Below are positions 1 to 8,469 of a DNA stretch of 10,560 nt, piece by piece. Origin of the DNA: a candidate division Zixibacteria bacterium RBG_16_43_9 (GTDB lineage: Bacteria > Zixibacteria > MSB-5A5 > RBG-16-43-9). The position numbers and the translations under genes are program-made. The stretch covers positions 1 through 10,560 of the forward strand of contig MEWM01000123.1 of NCBI GenBank assembly GCA_001775355.1, read 5' to 3'. The first letter of the stretch is position 1, and every line of letters begins with the position of its first letter. The notes below the pieces were generated by a model. That model was not told the origin of the DNA. It did not search any database and saw nothing but the letters and a program-made list of their open reading frames with translations.

Positions 1-1379
<1,379 letters not shown>

Positions 1380-1397
1380 CGGTCAAAATTTTGGTTA

Positions 1398-1427
1398 ATA
1401 ATATCGAAATAGCCAAACAAAAGTCAA
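1398..1427 (-). promoter_or_regulatory. Candidate sigma70-type promoter for the yhaM-like gene and mreB
   Basis: On the minus strand there is a -35 TTGACT (1427-1422), an 18-nt spacer and a -10 TATTAT (1403-1398), each one base from consensus. Transcription would start near 1391, leaving a leader of about 12 nt before the ATG at 1379, with no ribosome binding site. This is the best promoter-like match I found in the window; start-site mapping is lacking. Confidence 0.6.
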
Positions 1428-1438
1428 GCACAAAATAG

Positions 1439-1467
1439 TTGTTAATGAAACGGTTTCTGCTTATATT
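1439..1467 (+). promoter_or_regulatory. Possible promoter for lptF
   Basis: TTGTTA (1439-1444, 4 of 6 consensus bases), a 17-nt spacer and TATATT (1462-1467, 5 of 6) face lptF. Transcription would begin near 1474 and place the palindrome at 1501-1561 in the leader. The region is A+T-rich, so a chance match is possible. Confidence 0.35.
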
Positions 1468-1500
1468 TAAAATAATTCTGGAGTGAATCGTAGAAAAGTC

Positions 1501-1561
1501 GGTAGCCGCAACCTTCAGGCTGCGAAAAATATGAGGGTACAGACTAAAGTCAGCGGCTACC
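1501..1561. repeat. Compound palindrome upstream of lptF
   Basis: Perfect 9-bp outer arms GGTAGCCGC (1501-1509) and GCGGCTACC (1553-1561) enclose a second hairpin, CGCAACCTTCAGGCTGCG (1507-1524), which has one internal mismatch and the CCTTCAGG centre seen in other elements of the window, and a small GACT-AA-AGTC palindrome (1542-1551). The inner hairpin overlaps the left outer arm, so the two folds compete. It belongs by style to the intergenic palindrome family of this window. It would lie in the lptF leader; a regulatory role is unproven. Confidence 0.75.
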
Positions 1562-1600
1562 TTGTGATAATATCCGGCAGGAGTAAAAGAAAAGTAACCA

Positions 1601-2974
1601 ATGCCCATAATTTATCGCTATATTTTAAAAGAGCATATAGGACCTTTCTTTTTCGGATTAGCCATAATCACCTTTGTGCTGATAATGGATTTTCTTCTGG
1701 AGCTGCTTAACCTCATAATTGGAAAAGGGGTGGGCTTGCTGATTGTTCTTCAGGCTTTTGTTTTGAATTTATCCTGGATGTTAGCCCTGTCTATTCCTAT
1801 GGCAGTCTTAGTCTCCACCCTGATGGCTTTTGGAAGACTCTCTCAGGACAACGAGATTACTGCTTTGAAGGCTTCAGGGGTAAGCCTTTATCGTATCGTC
1901 TTTTCTCCCCTTCTTTTCTCTTTTATTCTGACCCTGGGTTTGATCTATTTCAATGACAAAATCCTGCCTGAAGCAAATCACCGGGCACGCATTTTGATGT
2001 CTGAGCTTCATCAGATAAAGCCGACCTTGATCCTGAAAGAAAATAGGTTCATAGATGAGATCCCGGGCTATCATATCCTGATTAAGAAGATCAACCCCAG
2101 AAACAACGAGATCTCAGATATAACCATCTATGAGAAGATGGAGGGACCATTCCCCAGAACCATTCTCGCCCAAAAGGGAAAAATTGAGTTCTCTCAGGAT
2201 AGAAGCACCTTGATTTTAAACTTAGAAAAAGGTGAAGTCCATGAACAGGACGAAAATGAGCCAGGCCGCTATAAAAGGATTAGCTTCGAAAAGCAGACCC
2301 TTTACATCCCGAACGTTGAGGGAAAGTTTATCCAGGCAGGCTCGGACTACCGAACAGATCGAGAAATGAACATCCGGATGATGTCAGACCAGGTCAGGAA
2401 TATCCAGAACAGCATGAGCTCAGAACTGAATAATCTGAATAAGCTGGCAGAGGATAAAATATCCGAGGTCTTTGGCAGAAAAACCGTTCCGTCTTCAGGA
2501 CAGACCTCCACCAGTGATCAAAAGATTTTGTCCGACCTTTTTTACAGAAACCAGAGCTTTTTTTATCAGCTTCAGATGGAAACCCAGAACCTTTTCTCTC
2601 AGGAAAAGGATCAAAACTCATACCTGGTTGAAATACACAAGAAATACTCTATCCCCTTTGCCTGTTTAGTTTTTATTTTGATAGGCGCCCCTTTAGGAAT
2701 TATGGCCCGGAGGGGTAATATGGCAGTAGGGTTAGGGCTTTCTCTGGTCTTTTTCGTGCTTTACTGGGCTTTTCTCATCGGGGGAGAGGAGTTGGCAGAT
2801 CGGCTTTATATTTCACCTTTCTGGGCGATGTGGTCCGCCAATATCCTTTTAGCCTTAGCCGGAACTTACATTCTGGTAAGATCGACTAAGGAGATGACCT
2901 TTATCTCCTGGAAATGGGCTGAGAGATTTATCCCAAAAAAGTTTAGAAAAGTCTTGTTCGGGATTATGTTTTAG
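1601..2974 (+). CDS. lptF: LPS export ABC transporter permease, LptF type, with long periplasmic insertion
   Basis: This is a YjgP/YjgQ-family permease, one half of the LptFG pair that with the LptB ATPase extracts lipopolysaccharide from the inner membrane and passes it to the periplasmic bridge. Predicted helices are at about residues 14-36, 55-77 and 97-117, then a periplasmic region, then helices at about 349-369, 374-395 and 405-427. Family landmarks are GRLSQDNEITALKASGVS (78-95) and the segment around IGAPLGIMARRG (361-372). At 457 residues it is about 90 longer than typical members. The excess is a polar, probably coiled-coil stretch at about 250-345, between the beta-jellyroll and the fourth helix. 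The ATG at 1601 is the only sensible start, since an in-frame stop lies just upstream; an AGGAG (1579-1583) sits unusually far away, 17 nt. Assignment as F rather than G rests on gene order and similarity of style, so the sub-type is less certain than the family. Confidence 0.88.
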   Translation: MPIIYRYILKEHIGPFFFGLAIITFVLIMDFLLELLNLIIGKGVGLLIVLQAFVLNLSWMLALSIPMAVLVSTLMAFGRLSQDNEITALKASGVSLYRIVFSPLLFSFILTLGLIYFNDKILPEANHRARILMSELHQIKPTLILKENRFIDEIPGYHILIKKINPRNNEISDITIYEKMEGPFPRTILAQKGKIEFSQDRSTLILNLEKGEVHEQDENEPGRYKRISFEKQTLYIPNVEGKFIQAGSDYRTDREMNIRMMSDQVRNIQNSMSSELNNLNKLAEDKISEVFGRKTVPSSGQTSTSDQKILSDLFYRNQSFFYQLQMETQNLFSQEKDQNSYLVEIHKKYSIPFACLVFILIGAPLGIMARRGNMAVGLGLSLVFFVLYWAFLIGGEELADRLYISPFWAMWSANILLALAGTYILVRSTKEMTFISWKWAERFIPKKFRKVLFGIMF

Positions 2975-3023
2975 AAGTTTATCTTAAATGAGAATTGTAA
3001 AAAAAATAGTTATTGTAGGAACC

Positions 3024-3113
3024 TTGGAGTGTAAACCTTCAGGTTTACCAGATATCACGCTGATGGTTGGTCTCCTGACCAACCATCTCATCTTCGTCCA
3101 GATGGACGAAGAG
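3024..3113. repeat. Cluster of three palindromes between lptF and lptG (left half of composite repeat)
   Basis: The gap from 2975 to 3274 holds no gene. Its left half contains TTGGAGT followed by hairpin GTAAACCTTCAGGTTTAC (3031-3048, 8-bp arms), then an 11-bp stem GATGGTTGGTC/GACCAACCATC with loop TCCT (3062-3087), then a 10-bp stem TCTTCGTCCA/TGGACGAAGA with loop GA (3091-3112). The TTGGAGTGTAAACC start matches the first half of the elements at 6191 and 9926 (the latter inverted), so this looks like a half copy with other palindromes beside it. The GTTGGTC-TCCT-GACCAAC core recurs at 4394-4411. Confidence 0.8.
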
Positions 3114-3153
3114 CAAGGCCGGAAAGGTAAAAAAAGTATCTTCTGGAGAGATC

Positions 3154-3251
3154 TTGGAGTGTATCCGCTTCAGGCGGACAGGTTTACCATCGATAAAGCT
3201 AAAGTCTTCGCCAGGATCCTGTGGACAAGACCTTGAGGCTTTATACTCCAA
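3154..3251. repeat. Interrupted copy of the two-hairpin intergenic element
   Basis: TTGGAGTGTA (3154-3163) and TATACTCCAA (3242-3251) are the outer ends of the element seen intact at 6191-6244. Between them, AGGTTTACC and GATAAAGCTAAAG are retained, but the left arm of hairpin 1 is replaced by a palindrome centred on TCCGCTTCAGGCGGA (3164-3178). The middle of hairpin 2 is split by a 33-bp palindromic module with core AGGATCCT (3202-3234). The same module occurs inverted at 4597-4629 with one difference. The result is palindromes nested within a palindrome. Confidence 0.82.
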
Positions 3252-3274
3252 CAATCTGTAAATAAACCTTGATT

Positions 3275-4360
3275 ATGCAAATTTTAGATAGATATCTATT
3301 AAAACAATTCCTCTATGTCCTTTTTTTCGCCCTTCTATCTTTCTGGATAATTTTCTTGATAGTGGACGTTGTGGAGCACATAGATACTTTCATTGACCGG
3401 CATGCCAGTTTAAGTGCAGTAATAAAATATTATATTTTCTATTCACCCTACATACTTGTTCTGGTTTTGCCGATTGCCATGCTTTTGTCCTCCCTTTTTT
3501 CTCTGGGACTCCTCTCCAGGCAGAACGAGCTTTTAGCTTTGAAATCCTCAGGCATAAGCCTATACCGAATCCTCTTCCCGCTTCTTGGATTAGCCCTGGT
3601 CATAAGTTTTCTGGTGATGATGGCTGGGAATTATCTGATCCCTTACACCAACCGGCTCAGTCTGAAAATCCATTCCAGAGAGATAGAGAAAAAAGCCAAT
3701 CTCGGTGAGACAATGTACAATGACGTTTACCTGCAGACCGAAAACCAGCAGGTTTTGTATCTCAACCATTACAATATCCAGACTAGAACAGGCGAAGGGG
3801 TATTATTTCAGACTTTCAAGGATGGCCAGATGAAAGAGGAGATCCGCGCAGAGAAGATCATCTGGGCAGGAAACGGCTGGATATTCTTAAAGGGAAGCCA
3901 GAGAATTTTTACTGATTCCTCTTTATCTCCTGAAAAATATATACCTTTCGAACGGACCCTGAGGCTTGATCTAAAGATTAAACCTGAGGTCTTAACCCGG
4001 GAGCAGAAATTGCCTGAGGAGATGAGCTACCAGGAGCTTAAAAACTATGTCCTGCTCAAGCAGAAGACCGGGCAGGATGTAGCCGCAGAAAAAACCGATC
4101 TTTACTTGAAAATCTCTTTCCCTTTAGCCAATCTGGTAATAGTCCTTTTCGGATGTACCCTGGCAACCAGCCCCAGAAGATCAGGCCTGGCTTTGAGCTT
4201 TGCCATCAGCCTGGCGATATGTTTTGTCTATTATACTTTTTTAAAGATCGGACAGTCCTTTGGCTACTCCCACAAATTTTCACCCCTTTTAGCCGCCTGG
4301 ATATCCAACCTGGTCTTCGGAGTCGTAGGATTAGTCCTTTTGTTCAAAGCAAAAAAGTAG
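3275..4360 (+). CDS. lptG: LPS export ABC transporter permease, LptG type
   Basis: The second YjgP/YjgQ-family permease, partner of the upstream LptF-like protein. It starts MQILDRYLLKQFLYVLFFAL, the usual N-terminal pattern of LptG. Predicted helices are at about residues 12-32, 54-78 and 99-120, followed by a periplasmic beta-rich domain and three C-terminal helices in the last 90 residues. SRQNELLALKSSGISLYRI (81-99) is the conserved cytoplasmic coupling segment that contacts LptB. Length is 361 residues, normal for the family and without the insertion seen in its neighbour. I chose ATG 3275 over an in-frame TTG six bases upstream (3269), because homologues begin near here; neither has a clear Shine-Dalgarno. 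The TAG stop is immediately followed by palindromic repeats, and a terminator-like hairpin lies 30 nt downstream. Confidence 0.88.
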   Translation: MQILDRYLLKQFLYVLFFALLSFWIIFLIVDVVEHIDTFIDRHASLSAVIKYYIFYSPYILVLVLPIAMLLSSLFSLGLLSRQNELLALKSSGISLYRILFPLLGLALVISFLVMMAGNYLIPYTNRLSLKIHSREIEKKANLGETMYNDVYLQTENQQVLYLNHYNIQTRTGEGVLFQTFKDGQMKEEIRAEKIIWAGNGWIFLKGSQRIFTDSSLSPEKYIPFERTLRLDLKIKPEVLTREQKLPEEMSYQELKNYVLLKQKTGQDVAAEKTDLYLKISFPLANLVIVLFGCTLATSPRRSGLALSFAISLAICFVYYTFLKIGQSFGYSHKFSPLLAAWISNLVFGVVGLVLLFKAKK

Positions 4361-4389
4361 AGACGCATAGCTGTGCATTTCTCTTCGCT

Positions 4390-4420
4390 GGTTGTTGGTC
4401 TCCTGACCAACAACCTTTTT
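4390..4420 (+). terminator. Intrinsic terminator for lptG, built from a repeat palindrome
   Basis: An 11-bp perfect stem GGTTGTTGGTC (4390-4400) / GACCAACAACC (4405-4415) with loop TCCT is followed directly by TTTTT (4416-4420). It begins 30 nt after the lptG stop. Geometry is that of a Rho-independent terminator, although the stem is only moderately G+C-rich and the T-run is short. Its core is shared with the hairpin at 3062-3087, which has no T-run. Confidence 0.65.
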
Positions 4421-4459
4421 CAGGCAACCGTAGTGCGACCCTTTCAGGGTCGCCTGAAA
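4418..4459. repeat. Palindrome with alternative outer and inner stems
   Basis: Outer arms TTTCAGGC (4418-4425) and GCCTGAAA (4452-4459) enclose an inner 8-bp stem GCGACCCT (4435-4442) / AGGGTCGC (4446-4453) with loop TTC. The two stems share two bases, so they cannot both form fully. The centre TTTCAGG resembles the TTCAGG centres at 1514 and 3039. Confidence 0.7.
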
Positions 4460-4463
4460 TAAC

Positions 4464-4531
4464 GTAGCGTCCAAATGGACAAAAAAACATCCGGGATAAA
4501 CTGCAGAATGCATCTTGAGACCGGACGCTAC
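4464..4531. repeat. Long-loop inverted repeat GTAGCGTCC ... GGACGCTAC
   Basis: Perfect 9-bp arms GTAGCGTCC (4464-4472) and GGACGCTAC (4523-4531) enclose 50 nt containing a small GTCCA-AA-TGGAC hairpin (4469-4480). CAGAATG (4504-4510) can also pair with CATTCTG (4531-4537), which would compete with the outer arms. Immediately beyond lies GATAC-CA-GTATC (4537-4548). Confidence 0.65.
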
Positions 4532-4547
4532 ATTCTGATACCAGTAT

Positions 4548-4570
4548 CCCTACCTTGCCCCTAAGGTGGG
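4548..4570. repeat. Short hairpin CCCTACCTT ... AAGGTGGG
   Basis: CCC plus ACCTT (4548-4556, one bulged T) pairs with AAGGTGGG (4563-4570) around a 6-nt loop. It is one more unit in the palindrome-filled gap and has no T-run on either side. Confidence 0.5.
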
Positions 4571-4577
4571 TCGATTA

Positions 4578-4687
4578 AATGTAGAGGAAGGCCGTCAAGG
4601 TCTTGTCCGCAGGATCCTGGCGAAGACTTCAGCCTTCCATTTTTTAATAGATGGAGGTCTGATCCGCCTGTGGCGGACCGCTACATT
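4578..4687. repeat. Nested palindromic element with the AGGATCCT module
   Basis: Outer arms AATGTAG (4578-4584) and CTACATT (4681-4687) enclose three units. The first is a GGAAGGC (4586-4592) / GCCTTCC (4632-4638) stem, itself enclosing a 33-bp module (4597-4629) centred on AGGATCCT. The second is a weak CCAT/ATGG hairpin (4637-4654). The third is a 6-bp stem TCCGCC/GGCGGA (4663-4677). The 33-bp module is the reverse complement of 3202-3234 with a single substitution, while its surroundings are entirely different in the two places. Confidence 0.8.
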
Positions 4688-4716
4688 CTTTTCCTGCCCA
4701 CGAAGAACGGATTTCC

Positions 4717-4745
4717 AAAAAAAGAGACGCATGCTATGCGTCTCT
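4717..4745 (-). terminator. Intrinsic terminator for the metK-ahcY transcript, repeat-derived
   Basis: Read on the minus strand, a perfect 10-bp stem AGAGACGCAT / ATGCGTCTCT with loop AGC is followed by a run of six further Ts (4722-4717). It lies about 170 nt past the ahcY stop, beyond the tandem repeat and two other palindromes. This is the most convincing Rho-independent terminator shape in the window. A degenerate relative of the same hairpin overlaps the lptG stop at 4360-4383. Confidence 0.7.
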
Positions 4746-4759
4746 ACAAAAGACAAAAT

Positions 4760-4822
4760 CGCCCGATCCTACGGTGGCTACGCCAGACGTAGTCTCCGTT
4801 TATAGGACACAAAGGCCGGGCG
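4760..4822. repeat. Palindromic unit CGCCCG ... CGGGCG with inner hairpins
   Basis: Outer arms CGCCCG (4760-4765) and CGGGCG (4817-4822) enclose CTACG (4769-4773) / CGTAG (4788-4792) and, inside that, TGGC-TAC-GCCA (4775-4785). A similar CGGGCA...CTACG...CGTAG arrangement occurs near the right end of the window (10390-10430). Confidence 0.6.
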
Positions 4823-4832
4823 TTACATATTT

Positions 4833-4856
4833 CCTCAGGATGATAACATCCTGAGG
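4833..4856. repeat. Perfect 10-bp hairpin CCTCAGGATG / CATCCTGAGG
   Basis: Arms 4833-4842 and 4847-4856 surround loop ATAA, and a wobble pair plus one further base pair extend the stem. No T-run directly follows on either strand (the nearest, 4871-4874 on plus, is 14 nt away). It may therefore act as an RNA 3' stabiliser or simply be a repeat rather than a terminator. Confidence 0.65.
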
Positions 4857-4877
4857 GAGCGGGGTGATGTTTTTCCG

Positions 4878-4909
4878 TTGAACTCTTGAACTATTGAACG
4901 ATTGAACTT
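4878..4909. repeat. 8-bp tandem repeat, four copies of TTGAACNN
   Basis: TTGAAC recurs at exactly 8-bp spacing at 4878, 4886, 4894 and 4902, with the two intervening bases varying (TC, TA, GA, TT). It lies five bases beyond the ahcY stop codon, between the gene and the palindrome cluster. No coding function is apparent. Confidence 0.85.
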
Positions 4910-4914
4910 TTATT

Positions 4915-6244
<1,330 letters not shown>

Positions 6245-6246
6245 GA

Positions 6247-7407
6247 TCACGCATCCTTTTTCAAATCTTCGGTCTTATCTAGTCTCTCCCAGGTGAACTC
6301 CGGCTCGCTTCTGCCGAAATGCCCGTAGGCTGCGGTTTTCAGATAGATCGGTCTTCTTAAGTCCAGCATCTCGATCATCCCCTTGGGTGTAAGTTGAAAA
6401 TGCTTCTTGATCAAGCTAACCAGACGGGAGTTGGGAATCTTGGCAGTTCCATAAGTATCAGCCATAACCGATACCGGCTCAGGCACGCCTATGGCATAAG
6501 CCAGTTGAACTGCGCATTTCTGAGCCAAACCAGCAGCCACGATATTTTTGGCAATATACCTTGCCATATAGGAGGCAGAACGGTCTACCTTGGTCGGATC
6601 CTTGCCGGAAAACGCTCCACCACCGTGAGGAGCCATCCCCCCATAGGTATCCACGATGATTTTACGACCAGTCATACCGGTATCCGATTGAGGACCACCT
6701 ATGACGAACTTTCCAGTCGGGTTGACCAGATACCTGGTCTTCTCATCAGCCAACTTCCCGATCACCGGCTTTACTATGTTCTCGATTATCTCCTGCCTGG
6801 CTTTCTCTGAGATCTTCTTGCCAGTTTCGTCCAGGATCTCCTCAGTATGTTGAGATGACAAAACCACACAGTCGACCCGATGAGGTACGCTATTTTTGTA
6901 TTCCACTGTGACCTGAGACTTGCCGTCCGGACCCAGATAATTTAAAATCCTCTTTTTTCTGACCTCAGCCTGCCTCCGGCAAAGCTTATGGGCTAAAGAG
7001 ATCGACATCGGCATAAGCTCCGGTGTCTCATCGCAGGCATAACCTACCATAAATCCCTGATCCCCTGCTCCACCTACATCCACACCCTGAGCTATATCTG
7101 GAGATTGGGCACCGATTGCATTCAGCACTGCACAGGTCTCGTAATTGAAACCATATTTAGAATGAGTATATCCGATGTCCTTGATCAGATTTCTGGTCAG
7201 TCCAGCAATATCCACGTAACCAGTAGTGGTTATTTCCCCTCCGACTATGACCAATCCCACAGTGATGAAGGTCTCACAGGCAACCCTTCCAGTTGGGTCC
7301 TGCCTTATCACCTCATCTAAGACTGCATCCGAAATCTGGTCGCAAACCTTATCCGGATGACCCTCAGTAACCGATTCCGAGGTAAAGAAATAATCTTTCT
7401 TCTCCAT
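6247..7407 (-). CDS. metK: S-adenosylmethionine synthetase
   Basis: MetK makes S-adenosylmethionine from methionine and ATP, releasing phosphate and pyrophosphate; it works as a tetramer in the cytoplasm. From the ATG, the protein is 386 residues, the normal bacterial size. Signatures are [20 protein letters not shown] near residue 11 (ATP and Mg binding), [15 protein letters not shown] (about 115-129), [20 protein letters not shown] and the glycine-rich loop [20 protein letters not shown] chose the ATG at 7407 rather than an in-frame TTG at 7413, because AGGA (7417-7414) sits 6 nt before the ATG but abuts the TTG. It is transcribed ahead of ahcY, an arrangement that joins SAM synthesis to disposal of the methylation by-product. 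No SAM riboswitch fits in the 60-nt gap upstream. Confidence 0.97.
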   Translation of the reverse strand: MEKKDYFFTSESVTEGHPDKVCDQISDAVLDEVIRQDPTGRVACETFITVGLVIVGGEITTTGYVDIAGLTRNLIKDIGYTHSKYGFNYETCAVLNAIGAQSPDIAQGVDVGGAGDQGFMVGYACDETPELMPMSISLAHKLCRRQAEVRKKRILNYLGPDGKSQVTVEYKNSVPHRVDCVVLSSQHTEEILDETGKKISEKARQEIIENIVKPVIGKLADEKTRYLVNPTGKFVIGGPQSDTGMTGRKIIVDTYGGMAPHGGGAFSGKDPTKVDRSASYMARYIAKNIVAAGLAQKCAVQLAYAIGVPEPVSVMADTYGTAKIPNSRLVSLIKKHFQLTPKGMIEMLDLRRPIYLKTAAYGHFGRSEPEFTWERLDKTEDLKKDA

Positions 7408-7439
7408 CTTCAATCCTTTCTTTTTTTCTTTATTTTTCC

Positions 7440-7467
7440 CTGTCTACTGTTTACTGTCTACTACCTA
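7440..7467. repeat. 7-bp tandem repeat, four copies
   Basis: CTGTCTA occurs at 7440 and 7454, with variants CTGTTTA at 7447 and CTACCTA at 7461, giving four contiguous heptamers. It fills about half of the gap between the nucleotidyltransferase stop and metK, just upstream of the metK ribosome binding site, and would be transcribed as part of that leader. Confidence 0.8.
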
Positions 7468-7473
7468 CTTATT

Positions 7474-8451
7474 TTAGTCCAGCCCTACCTCAGACGAGTC
7501 CCCCACATACAACTTCTGAAACTTTCCCAGCACCCGTGAATTGTTTCCGACTAAAGAAGAATCTAATAAACAGTGACAGACTTCAGATTTCTCTCCCAGA
7601 ATAGAATTTTTTATGAAAGAATTACGAATTACTGCACATTCTCCAACTGAGACAAAAGGACCGATCACCGATTTTTCTACCAGGCAGTTTTTCGGCAGGT
7701 ATACCGGCGGAATAATCACGCTTCCATTTATGTCTCTTGATTTCTTAATCTTAGAAAGAAGGTGCCGGTTGGTCTCCAAAAGTGTTTCTGGTTTTCCACA
7801 GTCGAACCAGCCATCCACATCGAAAGTGCGGAATTTCACGCCTTTATCGATCATCAGCTGCAGGGCATCGGTAAGCTGGTATTCTCCTTTAGTGCGTATC
7901 CCCTCGTTAATGATCTCCCCCAGTGCCTTTTTCAACAGGTCCCCGCTCCTGAAGTAATAGACCCCTACTAAAGCTTTTTTGCTGGTTGGCCGGTCCGGCT
8001 TTTCGATTAATCTGGAAGCATATCCGTTTTTAAGTTCCACTATCCCGAATCTTTTCGGGTCGTCTACCTCTTTTATGCCCAAGGCATCGTAGTTTTCTTT
8101 TATGACCTGTTTGAGGTTCATCTCAAAAACTGTATCCCCTAAGATTATCAAAACCGGCTCACCCTTTTTCACGGATCTGGTGGCTAAATAAACTGCATAA
8201 CCCAGACCTTTTAATTCTTTTTGCCTTATGAAGGATGATTTGAATTTGTAGTTTTTCCGCACGTAATCGATGATCTTTTCGCCCATAAACCCTATGACGA
8301 AGATCACCCCGTCTATCTTTAACCCTTTTAAGCCATCCAAGACGTGCCCTAAGATCGGTTTGCCCGCCATGTGCAGCAAAACCTTGGGAGCAGTATGGGT
8401 AAGAGGTCTCAGCCTTGAGCCTATTCCGGCTACTGGAATTATGACCTTCAT
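7474..8451 (-). CDS. Sugar-phosphate nucleotidyltransferase (RmlA-long/GlmU-like)
   Basis: The 325-residue protein joins a nucleotidyltransferase domain to a left-handed beta-helix. The N-terminus, MKVIIPVAGIGSRLRPLTHT, contains the G-x-G-x-R nucleotide loop (9-13) followed by PK (22-23). Other landmarks are GLGYAV (about 82-87), the metal-binding LGD (104-106), DPKRFGIVE (131-139), EKP (150-152), GEYQLTDAL (189-197) and WFDCGKPETL (215-224). From about residue 233, repeating hydrophobic-x-x-x-x turns (NGSVIIPPVYLPKN, SVIGPFVSVG, NSILGEKSEV) mark the beta-helix. Such enzymes couple a sugar-1-phosphate to dTTP or UTP to make activated sugars for envelope polysaccharide; glucose-1-phosphate thymidylyltransferase is the commonest annotation. 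The substrate cannot be fixed from sequence. The ATG lacks a strong Shine-Dalgarno. It begins 18 nt after the preceding membrane gene, with a possible own promoter inside that gene's end. Confidence 0.88.
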   Translation of the reverse strand: MKVIIPVAGIGSRLRPLTHTAPKVLLHMAGKPILGHVLDGLKGLKIDGVIFVIGFMGEKIIDYVRKNYKFKSSFIRQKELKGLGYAVYLATRSVKKGEPVLIILGDTVFEMNLKQVIKENYDALGIKEVDDPKRFGIVELKNGYASRLIEKPDRPTSKKALVGVYYFRSGDLLKKALGEIINEGIRTKGEYQLTDALQLMIDKGVKFRTFDVDGWFDCGKPETLLETNRHLLSKIKKSRDINGSVIIPPVYLPKNCLVEKSVIGPFVSVGECAVIRNSFIKNSILGEKSEVCHCLLDSSLVGNNSRVLGKFQKLYVGDSSEVGLD

Positions 8452-8469
8452 AGTCTTCTAAAATAATCT

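Larger units (their letters stand above)
4361..4914. other. Gene-free convergent gap between lptG and ahcY, filled with palindromes
   Basis: This 554-nt stretch lies between two converging genes. It contains at least eight separate palindromic units, entered individually where well formed, plus an imperfect GAGACGCATAGCTGTGC...TTTCTC hairpin overlapping the lptG stop (4360-4383) and an 8-bp tandem repeat. Open frames across it are short, antisense to nothing, and their translated text simply follows the repeats. I see no protein gene, tRNA or recognised RNA in it. Confidence 0.8.

Noticed and set aside
2988..3236. Open frame of 82 codons on the plus strand between lptF and lptG
   Set aside because: It runs entirely through the composite palindromic repeat, and the encoded text mirrors the hairpin arms. 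It has no ribosome site or recognisable domain.
4566..4805. Open frame of 79 codons in the convergent gap
   Set aside because: It spans four different palindromic units and one likely terminator. Nothing in it looks like a protein.
3024..4856. CRISPR array
   Set aside because: Palindromic units differ in sequence and length, are not regularly spaced, and no cas gene is present. The two tandem arrays have periods of 7 and 8 bp, far too short.
7414..7473. SAM riboswitch upstream of metK
   Set aside because: The gap is only 60-66 nt and is occupied by a heptamer array and a pyrimidine-rich stretch. There is no room for, and no sign of, a SAM-I or other SAM aptamer.
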